Source of the DNA: Desarmillaria ectypa
Lineage: Eukaryota; Basidiomycota; Agaricomycetes; Agaricales; Physalacriaceae
Reading direction: 5' to 3'
Length of the DNA stretch: 64,000 bases
NCBI GenBank assembly: GCA_030407005.1
Contig: JAUDYN010000004.1
Coordinates: forward strand, 930,001 to 994,000
The position numbers and the translations under genes are program-made. The number at the start of each line of letters is the position of its first letter. Positions within the stretch are counted from its first letter, which is position 1. The notes under the pieces are model-generated. The model made no database searches and was not told the DNA's origin. It saw only the letters and a program-made list of their open reading frames with translations. This document shows positions 11,067 to 21,185 of the stretch, piece by piece.

Positions 11067-13097
11067 TCAATCATCTTCCATGGCATCAGCGAAATGCGGA
11101 TCCCGCCGACCTTTCGCTTCGGCATTCTTCCTGTCTCTTTCCAGCCTGAGGAGCTCCTGTCGCCAGAGAGCAGACACTTCTTCTTCCATGACATCGTCAG
11201 CTACCAGCGTGTCGGACGCCCCGATACCCATACCTCTCAGTATCTCTTCAGGCCAAACACCTGCAGCAAGCTGAATGTTCCCCGATATGACACCCTTATG
11301 TGCACCCTGCGTAAAGGATGCAGTCCTAGTAAACGAACGCTTGCCCCCTTTAGATCCAAAGACGGACGTCGTGGAGACTAAGCCAAAACCTTCCAACATG
11401 CCGACGATGTCTCCGAACTCGCTGCGGGACACGGGCAGGAAAACGTCACTGTCACCGCGCCGCAAGACAACCGAATAGAAAACGTGTAACTGCGACGTCT
11501 CCACACATGTCGCCACTGATGAGAGACATGGCGACGACTGCGAACGCTTCGTAGGTGAAGACGAAGTAGACGTCGTAAGTGGTAAGCCGGCTTCCATCCG
11601 TTTTGAAGACAGTAGGATCGAGAGAAGCACAAGTCGAGCTTGGAGGCCCAAGGACTTGACTTTGGATGCGATGTCACTGCCATATGACCCTGCAGTTGAT
11701 GAGGACACGGAGGGTGACATCTTGTTCAACGGACCGTGAATATTGAGAGCCGCAAGGATGTGGGCGGGCGTCACGGAAAAACTGGATGAGGCTTGGACAT
11801 CCTTAGAAATACCCGGCATGACAGCGGTATCAATTGCCCCTCGCAGAATCTCGAAGAGACTTCGTACGTCCCCTGTCAAAGCGGCAACTTTTTTCGTCAA
11901 TAATACTAGAGGTGCAGTAGGAAGTAACTTCTTGGCTTCCTCGACAGATTCGGCGTTGTACAAGGGAGCCAGTCGTGCCTGAACAATCAATAGCAGCTGC
12001 GTCGGGGTGTAAGGAGGGAAGTGGAGTGTCTGTACAGATGGAGAGAATGAGGCCGTCGACGATGTAAGAGTGTGAGTATTGGCGATGCCGATGACGCGTA
12101 GAGCAGAGAAATTGCATGAGGGAAGGGAGAATACGGCCGATAAGGACTGCGTGGAGGCAGCAATATGATCCAACTCGTCTAATACTAGAAGGCTATGGTA
12201 GATAATGAGTCGTCGTGAGAGACAGATAATGAACCAACATACCATTTACCGTCAAGGCTAGACAGAATATCTTCTAGGATCTCCTTCCCCTTCCCTTTGG
12301 CAGTCTTCCTGGACCGTTTCCGTTTACAAGGCCCTCGGAATTCTTCAGACAGCCGCTCCCATAAAGCATCAATGTTATCAAGGGCCATGCAGTTGACTGT
12401 AATAACCTTCGTCTCGTTCAAGTCGGTGCTAAGAGATTGGATGAGGGAGCTGACGAGGACAGTCTTGCCCGTGCCAGGGGAGCCAGAGATGTACAAGCTG
12501 GTGACTTGATCCTTGTTGTCAGAAGTCGTGATGAAATCCTGGATGATTGAGCGCTCCCTCTCGCGTCCTGGCATATCGCCCGTGCAATCGCAGGTAGCAC
12601 GAAGCAAGACGCGAGCTCGAGCATGAATAGGCAAAAGTGATGGCGGGGTAGGTGGTGGTGTCGATATGGTTAAGTGTGCGACAGTAGTAGTGGGCGTTGA
12701 AGGAGGAACCAACGACGATGTAGATGCGCGCCTCTTTGGCACTGGATTGAGTGGCAGAATTAAAGACAAGGAACAGATCTAGGGAGTAAAAAATGGACGC
12801 ACATGGTCGGCGGCGCGGCGAAGCAATGGCAGCTTCAGTCGATGTCCTCCTGAGGGCACGCGCAGCTCTGGCTGAGATAGGTGGAGATGAATCTCCATTA
12901 ACCGTCCGGATGAGATACGGGGGAATGTTTTCCTTATTGCCGTCGCCATCGAGTATTGTTATCGTCGTCTTGGGGCGTTTGGGATTGGGCGTCGGGTCCG
13001 GCGTCTGCAGCTGCTCGCAGTTCGAGGGCGACGACAGCTCACTACGATGAGTACGCTTGCCGAGGATCGATAGCTGTATTGAGCGTGGGGTCTGCAT
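11067..13097 (-). CDS. CDC6: Cdc6/Cdc18-type replication licensing ATPase
   Basis: Three exons (13097-12803, 12741-12243, 12192-11067) join to exactly 640 codons, a 639-aa protein. An AAA+ ATPase follows a basic, proline-rich N-terminus with Ser/Thr-Pro sites, including SPRRR next to the first intron; such sites are typical CDK targets in Cdc6. Walker A is GSPGTGKT (residues 185-192), Walker B is VLDELD (about 268-273), and sensor 1 lies in VIGIANT. A winged-helix-like C-terminal half with HVFYSVVLRR...FGDIVGMLEGFGLV fits Cdc6 better than Orc1; I see no BAH domain. In other fungi Cdc6 works with ORC to load the MCM helicase in G1. The gene starts 176 bp from SPO11 and shares its promoter. ATG 13097 was chosen because the frame further upstream has only a TTG. 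Confidence 0.9.
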
Positions 13098-13273
13098 CGC
13101 CGTCAATGTCGATGTCGAGAGTGATGGTCGTGGTAGAGTGTGTCCTGCCAAACAAAATCTTTTTGACGCTAATATTCAATCTCCGCCATCACCATCAATA
13201 AATAACGCGCGACGCGACGCGTAAGGCACGTGCTTGACGCGATAGTCACGTCTTCTTCCCTTTGACGGCCAAC
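13098..13273. promoter_or_regulatory. Shared CDC6/SPO11 promoter with MCB-type ACGCGT
   Basis: This 176-bp gap between two start codons holds a perfect ACGCGT at 13217-13222, further ACGCG cores at 13205-13209, 13212-13216 and about 13237-13241, and a CACGTG at 13227-13232. ACGCGT is the known site of the MBF (Mbp1/Swi6) factor, which drives G1/S genes, CDC6/cdc18 among them, in yeasts. Whether one cluster serves both genes is inference. Confidence 0.6.
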
Positions 13274-15274
13274 ATGGACTCTCAGATATCCGATAACGAA
13301 GATACGGAAATCGAGGAAGGAGTATCTGATGACGAGCTTGGGTACGTATCAATTCACGATACCCTCTAATCTACACCAAGACTTGCAGATCGCCGGACGC
13401 GACTCAGGCAATGGAAAACATGGCGATTTCTTTCCTAAAGCAGCTAGACCAAGTTTTCGATTCGGATGTCGATGAAGGCTCTTCAGAAGACGAATCTCCC
13501 AGGACAAAAAGTTCTATCATCAGGTTGCAACTGGCCGATAGGACCAAACACACGCCATTCGGGTATCGCACAGGTAGCATAACTCTGATTCGACACTGAT
13601 TCATCCATCCAGGACCACCGATACGAAATACATCTCTTATCCACGAAAATGTTCCACAGGCAGTGCGCGACCATTTGGTATGTATCTTGGTCACTACGCT
13701 CTATTCCCAGCTCAGGCCCTCCAAGCCCAGCTCTTCCGCGTCCTTGATAGCATGCATGAATCCGTTATCAGCGGTATTCCTGTTACCAAGCGGTATTTGA
13801 GCGTCTCGCCTCCAGTACCTCCACTCAAAGATGTCGTAGCGATATCTACTACAAGGACGTACCACTCTTGAAAACCCAGCGAGTCGTTGACAACGTCCGT
13901 GCACGGTCTTTATGGCTATGACACTGAATGCATCTCCGATTTGTAGCTTGTCGATGACCTCGCGGCCACGTTCGACCTCGAAAGGTCCCAACTTAACGTC
14001 GTGCGTGCTGCCATACAATACTAGCCTATCGACTCGTGACGACTCCTAATCCTAGCGAGCCACATCAAAAGGACTAATTTGCGGATCATCCCTGATATTC
14101 CATCTCAATAGTGGAACCATTTTGTGTCCTGGTGATGCTGATGTAATATTAATCTAGAAATTCTGCCCCGACCCACTGACCTTTTGGATACAGGGATCTC
14201 TGATACCTGTTGGCGAAGACATTCGGACGTTCAGTTTGACAGAAGAGATATCATGGGTCCTCATTGTTGAAAAAGACGTCTGTGTGCTTTACCTCGTCTT
14301 GTTTAAGACGCTTATCTTTCTGCATCTAGGCCATTTTTCAACATCTCTGTCGCTTTCAGTTAACCAATCACCCGTCTGTCCCGGGACGAGGCTTACTGAT
14401 CACTGTTAAGAGTTTTTCTTGACTTTATCTCTAGCCTTTCGCTGAACGCCACTATAGGGCAAAGGATACCCCGACATGGCCACACGGCATCTAGTCAAGA
14501 CGCTTTCAGACAATCTTCCTCCAAGGTCTTGATTTTTGTGTGACTGTAGGACTAATCTTTGAACCTTCCAGTCGTTCAGTGTTCCTATCATGGCGTTGGT
14601 TGACGGGGACGCCTTTGGAATCGACATCTTATCGGTTTACAAATACGGAAGCCGTGCTCTTCAGCACGAAAATTATAAGCTCGCTGCTGAGCGTGTCAAA
14701 TGGCTTGGCCTGTGGTCTAGTGAGCTAGCAACGTTCGTCAGCTCTTGTTCATTTATTCGCAAATGTTAACATCGTAGCCAGTCTGAGTATCGATCGCGAC
14801 GCGCTCATTCCTATTAGCAAGCATGATGAGAAGAAGGTCTGTGTTACATCACAGCACGTTTCCCTTGCCTTAACTTTTACCGGAGGCGTTCGAGATGCTT
14901 CGCCGTCCGACGAAAATACCGAAGAAATGGAGGTTCGCTCATTAATTAGCGTATTTGTTTTCTGGAAACATCTGACAAGTCGTTTCTTTTCCAGGAAAGA
15001 GCTCATGCATATGCTTCACAGTCGTCGGAAAGCTGAGATCGAGATCCTCTATACCAACAACCCAGACGCCTCTCCTACTAGTACGCCTCTCCCTGATGCG
15101 GCTTCCAACCGCCCGAGCAACACTGCTGCTCATGTATCTGGCTGTTCTTTTTCTGATCTGGCTTCAGACGGCTATCCTCCTTGCTCTAGTCCTTCAATGA
15201 AATCACATCCGCCTCTTCTCCAGTATTTGATCACCAAGATTACGAGCTTCGTATTATCTGCAAAGCATTTGTAG
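13274..15274 (+). CDS. SPO11: Spo11 meiotic DNA double-strand-break transesterase (Topo VI A family)
   Basis: Fourteen exons: 13274-13341, 13389-13573, 13613-13677, 13716-13792, 13831-13894, 13947-14000, 14056-14142, 14194-14277, 14330-14404, 14458-14525, 14580-14719, 14778-14836, 14886-14932, 14995-15274. They close to 451 codons (450 aa). The 5Y-CAP domain holds CRSDIYYKDVPL at about residues 133-143; the second Tyr (about 139) is the expected nucleophile. A Toprim domain follows with VEKD, TGKGYPDMATR and VDGDAFGIDIL, which carries the metal-binding DxD, and the C-terminus has MLRRP...KELMHMLHSRRKAEIEIL. Spo11 makes the breaks that start meiotic recombination. The acidic N-terminus is Ser/Asp/Glu-rich. 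Exon 11 could start a few bases earlier by motif, but only 14580 keeps the frame. Confidence 0.93.
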
Positions 15275-17883
15275 TGCGACTTCTTGTAGCTGTTGCTTAT
15301 TCCCAATATCTTGCTTCTGTGCCGAGCGGTCGATGGAAGACAGTTTCGGGTCCCCGATAGGTAGGGGGTTGTGGAAATATTTTCGATCGGTACTCGAAGG
15401 CGTTCCGGGCTCCTGGGTTGAGAGGTGGATCGAGGTTCGTGGCAAATGAAGACAAGCTTCTCGCCTTTGATCTCAGGGACACCATACGTCTTCTCAAAGT
15501 CAGAGCACTCGAAACAAAAATAGGATTACCTCAGGTCTCGGTGATAGAGCTTCGTAGTTTTTGCCGTTGAATATCCTAAAGCAGGGAACACGGCTGTTTG
15601 CATGCGCAATGATACTCCTGGCTTAAGCTGAAACTTCATAAAACTAGAGGTGGTCCCTACACGACTGGACGGAAGATAGGATCCACAGGCGTCTACACAT
15701 CGGAACCTTTTCAGCAGTACCCGGGTGGCCTGGAACCAAGGCATCTCTCCGACTTTCAACATCGTTGTCCATTACCCTTGTGTGTGCTGCCTCAACCCTC
15801 CAATTGCAAAATTCCTACAACTCTGATCCCCTTTGAAGAATGGCATCTAAGTTAAAGAAGAGTATTCTTACGCAACGTCGCGTCTACCGGACTCAAACCT
15901 GAGCAGTGGCCGATACAGTTCTGTGTTCGTATCATCCGGGTCGCGGACACGCACATTTTCCAACTGTGCTGCGCCGCCTCCTTGCTCATCGATGGCCAAT
16001 ACGGCACTTTGACAGGCGCAAAATTTACTGGCTATTATTAGGTGAAAGGAAATCAATGGTTCGATGTTCCACGTCTGACATTGCATCAAAGCTACTTTTC
16101 GTTTTCAGCTGAACACGGCGAGATCTACTGCGTCGAATGAGCTAGGAAATAGTGCAAGACGGATATCTTTACTCCAATCAATGCTATACCAGTCTCCTTT
16201 CGGCCTTCCTTTCCTCTGATCAACCAAACGATAATCCGAAACTTGCCGAGGCGAAAAATGCACAAAATCCTCCGTTCTTCCTGGACATTGAAACCCCACG
16301 TTTTTGCACAAGCACTTCGCGCTCAACCTACACCCTTCGACAGGTCGGTCCTGACATAACTTCGTTGGTTTCGAGTTGGCACTTCTTTTGCTGTATCATT
16401 ATCTCTCACTACCACCATGGACGTACCTGTAGGAGACATCTGAAGCCCCTGGCGGCCCTGGCCGATGCTGTTTGCCCTCATCAACGTCAACGAACACGCT
16501 TGATTCTGATTGAATTTGAAGCGGGTAGAAAATCCTGTAGGAGATCATCGAGTGTGTTCACACCCTGGAAACATATGATACAATATTGACTATCGCAAGC
16601 GGCACCGACGACCAGAAGACTCTAATCTCATATCATCAGCGTCAATGGGGGCTCGTATCGTGGGGTCTATTCGACCATTGGAAAAGACGGTGGCTAGGCC
16701 TTGTGTGGCGTCTGAGGCATTACTGACACTGACGCAAGATTAACCAAGCCTCCCTGTGCGATTACCGGGAGCGATGCCTGAATGTACGCCTAACGGTTCT
16801 TTGAATTGGGTAGGACAAGACTAATACATGTTTAGGAAAACACTAACAACATTTTTGTTCTGTCTGCCTTCCGTTAGCATAATAAGTCAAGCATTTTACC
16901 AGCTATGGCCCAAAGTCGGGTGGACTCGTAGCCGGATAGTCATGAAACTCGCACTTCAAATGTCATGGAGTCAAGGAGGTGGATTGTTCGAAGGCAAATC
17001 CCACGATTTTGCGCTATTCAAGACTGTTCAGGCACGAAAATTCTCGCCCAAAAATTTGCATTTATCTGACCTTTGAAATTGCTTTTGAAACGTAGTCTCC
17101 GAAAAATCGAAAATTTATGTCGAGCGCATGACATGGGACTAATCTTTTATTCAAAATAGAGGACACGTATCGAAACTGTCCGCATTGACGGACAATTGTG
17201 GGTACAAGGCTTAGGTCTTCTACGCGATGTTCGGGTGAGGAGAGGTGTCTGAGCTGTGGTTCTATGGTCCGTACCGACGTCGACGGTTCCTTGTGCCTTA
17301 CGAATGGTGATGATTATTATGCCCATGCAATTCTTTCGATCTAATCTTTCATGCAACTCGGTATTTGCTAGACGTCCACTCTTAGACTTCTGGCCGCGAA
17401 CCAATCGAGGCTCTACCCGTGATGCAGAAGACTTGCCCTGGTGAGAAGTACGGAGGTGAACGGATACGTCCCAAGTCTAGACTAGATATTCAAGCCGTCG
17501 TAAACTGTGGTGGCTTTGGAGGATCTTTCAACTGTACGTGATGTCATTTATCAGCAATTGCACTTCTGAACGGCAGACAATCCTATCCAAACAGGGGTCT
17601 TGACTCGCCAAACTTTGGTACTAACCATTGTCACATCTGGAAATCTGATCTGTCATGTCTTCCGCAACCTTTTTCCAGCGATCTAGCCGCACGCGCCCGG
17701 GCATGTACCAATGCAGGACAGTGCATAACCTCCATAACCTGTATGCGAAGTTACAGATGCGCTCCGAGGATCGCATGAACAAGTGTTTAAGAGATGCTTT
17801 CTTTCTCAATTTCCAGTCAGTGCTCAGTCCTCCAGTATTCTCTCGCCTCCTCTCCAGGATCTCATCATCAACGACTCCCTACC
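15275..17883. other. Gene-free or decayed stretch between SPO11 and tyrosinase
   Basis: I cannot build a gene here. On the minus strand, 15290-16600 has several short frames joined by plausible splice sites, for example pieces ending DWSKDIRLALFPSSFDAVDLAVF (about 16105-16326) and NTELYRPLLRFESGRR (about 15868-15930), and a piece at 15526-15762. They do not assemble without frameshifts and resemble nothing I recognise, so they may be the remains of a lost gene. 16600-17600 shows only short frames on both strands. The last 280 bp would include the tyrosinase promoter. Confidence 0.35.
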
Positions 17884-19233
17884 ATGTTCTCCTCTCAAAT
17901 AATCACATTCACCTTATCTGTGATGCTTCCTATGTCGTTTGCACGACCCACCCCAGCCGGAGGAGACGGTAATCACGATCATTGGAACGGAAGCGACCAG
18001 AATGGCAACAACAGTGGAAGCCATAGCGGCTTTTCCTCCGACGGTAGCTGTAAATCCCCTACCACTCGTGTGGAATAGTAAGTCCTTGATCACCTTGTCT
18101 GACTTCAATGTCTGAATTCTAGCACCAGGACAACTTTGACTCAAGATCAGAAAGACGCGTATTTGGCGCCGAGTTGTGCCTTCTGGCAGCACCCGCTCAA
18201 CTGCAAGCCCGGATAGACGGTGTCGTCTCACGTTATGACGTTCCTGTAAACATATCTCTCCTTCCCATCCGATCTGCGTGCTAACCTAATTATAGGTGGG
18301 CTCTCATGTCAAGCAGGGGAACATCATGGGAGGCGTAGACTTGTGGCACGTAACCGGACAGTATGTTGATTCTTTCATTAAACCAGATATTCTGCATCTG
18401 ACTTCATTCCTAGGTTCTTAGCGGTGAATCCTGTTGCATATCGTATCGTGTACCGATCCCTGACTATGAGATAGGCGCATCACTACTACGTCGACACTCA
18501 CGAACACCTGCTCCGTAACGAGTGCGGCTATACCGGTCCGGTATGTTCATGTCCAAATAGTGATCCTCCGGTTTTTATGGGCCCTCTTTTTGCAGCTTCC
18601 CTACTGGAATGAAGAACCTGATGCTGGATTATTCAAAACATCTGAAACCGCACTCGATTTTGGCGGTGAAGGAATTGAAGAGAATGATTATGCCGTTGTA
18701 GGAGGTCCCTTTGCCGACCTCACTCGCTGCCTTGGACCTGGCACGGCCAACATCGCGCACCTGTTGACTCGTAAAGGAGACCCCGAGAATTCCTTGCTCG
18801 GCAACCAGATCCATGTAGATGCGGTCGTGGCGGAGACTTCTTTCGCAGCTTTCCAAAAGCTTTTGTTCAATACGTTACACGCTGTAGGCCACGGCGGTAT
18901 TGGCGGAGACGTAAGTTACACTTCAACTATCTGCGAGAATTTCAGTTTACACATGCTGCTTCTAGATGGTCAACCCCATTTCATCGCCTGACGACCCGAT
19001 CTTCTTCATACATCACGGATACTTGGACTATGTTCATGTTCATCACTCTGTGTACTTATCCTGTGCTAACTAAACCCCTTCAGGTTTGGTGGAAATGGCA
19101 GGGGCAAAACGATACGAGAATTCATGATCTAGAAGGCGCCGGCAATGAAACACAGGCTGAGCCAACCACTGGTTATGTGGTAAGCTGATAGCTCTGTGAT
19201 ACTTAACCAGATACTCACTCAGCCTTTCCTAGC

Positions 19234-19885
19234 TGTTAGGAATCTGCCGAAATCAGGATATGAGAGTGAGGGGCGACAAGTGATGATCGAAGCGAGGTAG
19301 GATATGTTATAGAGATGTATGTCGTTAGGGAATAGAATAGATTCCGGCAAGGGTTCGTGAGGAGACCTGAGAGGTCCAGTTTGCGAGGTAAAGGGGTCAG
19401 TAAGTGCGAAGCAGTTACTGTAGGAAGCAGCTGGTGAGCGCGGAGCTATTATGGGCTGTAGATGAAGACAAGCGCTAGGCGTAGTCTTCGGATTGGTGTC
19501 GGAAAGCGCTTGGCGTATCCAACGAGTTGTTCAGCAAGCGCTAGGCGTAACTGATGAGGTTTCTGACAAGCGCTAGGCGTAGTCAGGAAGCGAGGAGATT
19601 GGCAAGCGCTAGGCGTAACCGATCAGATGCTTAGTTCACACAATGAAGTGGACTTGAAGATGAGTAGCTTGATTTCTTTTTTTTACAAGGTTACAGATGG
19701 TATTTATATACTAAAAGGCTCGAGTCATGAATATTCTACAATGTTCTATTATATTCTAGTATGAGCAAGAAGAATAGAGAAAGTAAAAGAAAATTATGTG
19801 TGAGTCACTGCTAGGACCGAGAAGGCCGAGTGTAGGCATGCGTTGACTCATGCACCGAGTTTACAGATACTCAAGATCCATGACA
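19234..19885 (-). mobile_element. Solo LTR, 652 bp, inserted at a tyrosinase intron acceptor
   Basis: Bounded by TG...CA and by a perfect 5-bp duplication, ctagc at 19229-19233 and at 19886-19890. In its own orientation (minus) it starts TGTCATGG, has a TATA box (agtatataaata, about 19700-19712), carries five copies of TACGCCTAGCGCTTG downstream of it, and ends CCTAACA. No internal coding region remains, so recombination between two LTRs left this copy. It still holds many CpGs, unlike its relative at 10350-10902, so it is younger or has escaped mutation. Confidence 0.88.
19469..19617 (-). repeat. Five spaced 15-bp repeats inside the solo LTR
   Basis: CAAGCGCTAGGCGTA (plus strand) occurs at 19469-19483, 19535-19549, 19567-19581 and 19603-19617, with one variant (AAAGCGCTTGGCGTA) at 19503-19517. 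Spacing start to start is 32-36 bp. Each unit holds the palindrome AGCGCT. They lie 50-200 bp downstream of the LTR TATA box in the element's orientation, so they would fall in the R/U5 leader of its RNA. The spacers differ, so this is not a simple tandem array. Confidence 0.85.
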
Positions 19886-20050
19886 CTAGCCAACGTCGGA
19901 AGCCACCAACCTATACATGTATGATATACTACCCAACGTCACAGTGCGTAAGAGCAGGACCATTCACAATTCTAATGACTGATAATTTCGTCTTAGGTTG
20001 GCGACGTTTTATACACCCAGGGCGGATACCTATGCTGCACCTACGCCTAA

Positions 20051-21185
20051 TGTAGCTTTCATTTTCTAAGATGCAGTTGTCTATTTATTGGTTTTTATTT
20101 ATTCATCTTTTCATGTTACGGATTTATATCGGGACATACTTCATCATTACACATTTACTTTACAATTTCGGTCCTGTTACATGTTATACAAAGGGCCACA
20201 TAGGATATTCATCGTTGTGATTTTCATGCCACAGGAGTCACCCTTCATACTCGAAATTGAACAAATGCAATATCGAACTAAGAATCAAATAAACATGAAC
20301 ACAGGCTTGAGGCAAATTTCTCCTGGCCCAAACAGAGAAAGGAGAGTTACGACGAGTCAAGTCACACATGAACTTAAAAATGGATATACGTATGGATGAA
20401 CTCAACTGCGCCAACATGACCTCCGCTGTTTCGACCATGACCAGGCTTGGGAGATAGCATAGTGAAGGCAGCCATTCTATTCACTACTAAACTGTAGTCG
20501 GCAGTAACCTCAGTTCAAATATTATCTTGGACCCCGAACCTTTTATCCAGTGCACTGACTTGGGCCTCCATTAGGCATTTAACTTGCTTGTGACGTGAAA
20601 ACAATGTCGACAGCCTGGAGAGCATCCTCAAGGATAACTATGATATGTGAAGGTGAAGGTAGGTGCAGTGCATTTCTGAAAGGAGCTTGCACTAGACGAC
20701 AATAACCTGGAGTGAGAGGAGGATCCCAGAGGTTGAAAAGTGGGAGAGGAGAGGCGAAAATGCTGATGGACTTTGAGAATACCAAAGGAACCTCCCCACA
20801 AACCCATGCCCCGTAGCCTAAGTTATGCTGGCATCGATCCCCCATGGGTACCAAAAACCCAACACACAAAGACGAGAAGAATGTAATATTGAGTGACTGA
20901 AAATCACTCTACATACCTACTATAGCTACTGGGGCTAGCTATGAGAAAGCACTACCGTGTCTCTGTACATATATTATGGGTTGCAGTTTCGAAATATAGA
21001 TTCAAAGAAAACAATGTCGAGCTGTGTTTAAGTTGCGCGGCCCTTCGGCCCGGAAAGCATATCGCTCAGAATAGCATACAACTCCCACGGGCACCTGTGG
21101 GAAAAATCAAAATAAATTTCTCAACACCCATCGACATCCCTCGTACATACTAAACGCGTCCGACCACCCCTCTTGGTTATCCACG
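20051..21185. other. Intergenic, nothing recognised
   Basis: Between tyrosinase and NOP58. Only short, overlapping frames occur on both strands (the longest is about 100 codons, with no motifs). The last 150 bp are presumably the NOP58 promoter; an A/T-rich aaaatcaaaataaattt run lies about 70 bp before its ATG. Confidence 0.5.

Larger units (their letters stand above)
17884..20050 (+). pseudogene. Tyrosinase (type-3 copper) gene with one frameshift and an LTR in an intron
   Basis: Exons: 17884-18077, 18123-18245, 18296-18360, 18414-18423, 18475-18540, 18596-18910, 18966-19031, 19084-19179, 19890-19943, 19997-20050. The first exon starts with a signal-like segment (FTLSVMLPMSFA). CuA keeps three His (SH; LWH followed nine residues later by AAHH), CuB keeps HAVGH and PDDPIFFIHHGYLD, and the tail is LPNVTVGDVLYTQGGYLC. 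Tyrosinases oxidise phenols to quinones. All phases agree except one missing base near 18165-18171 (TTGGCGCCGAG), after which the frame must shift to reach the CuA region; total length is 1043 nt, one short of 348 codons. The PWHR motif is replaced by AAHH, and exon 4 is only 10 nt. Probably a pseudogene; a sequencing error is the alternative. Confidence 0.8.

Noticed and set aside
11067..13097. Orc1 instead of Cdc6
   Set aside because: No BAH domain and the protein is too short for Orc1; the N-terminal CDK-site pattern fits Cdc6.
13098..13151. Extension of CDC6 upstream to 13151
   Set aside because: The upstream frame begins with TTG, not ATG; the first in-frame ATG is at 13097.
15880..15905. 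T-loop-like GGTTTGAGTCC on the minus strand, possible tRNA
   Set aside because: No acceptor stem, D-arm or anticodon arm could be folded around it.
19469..19617. Regularly spaced short repeats resembling a CRISPR array
   Set aside because: Units are only 15 bp, spacers are LTR sequence, the host is a eukaryote and the whole lies inside a solo LTR with target duplication.
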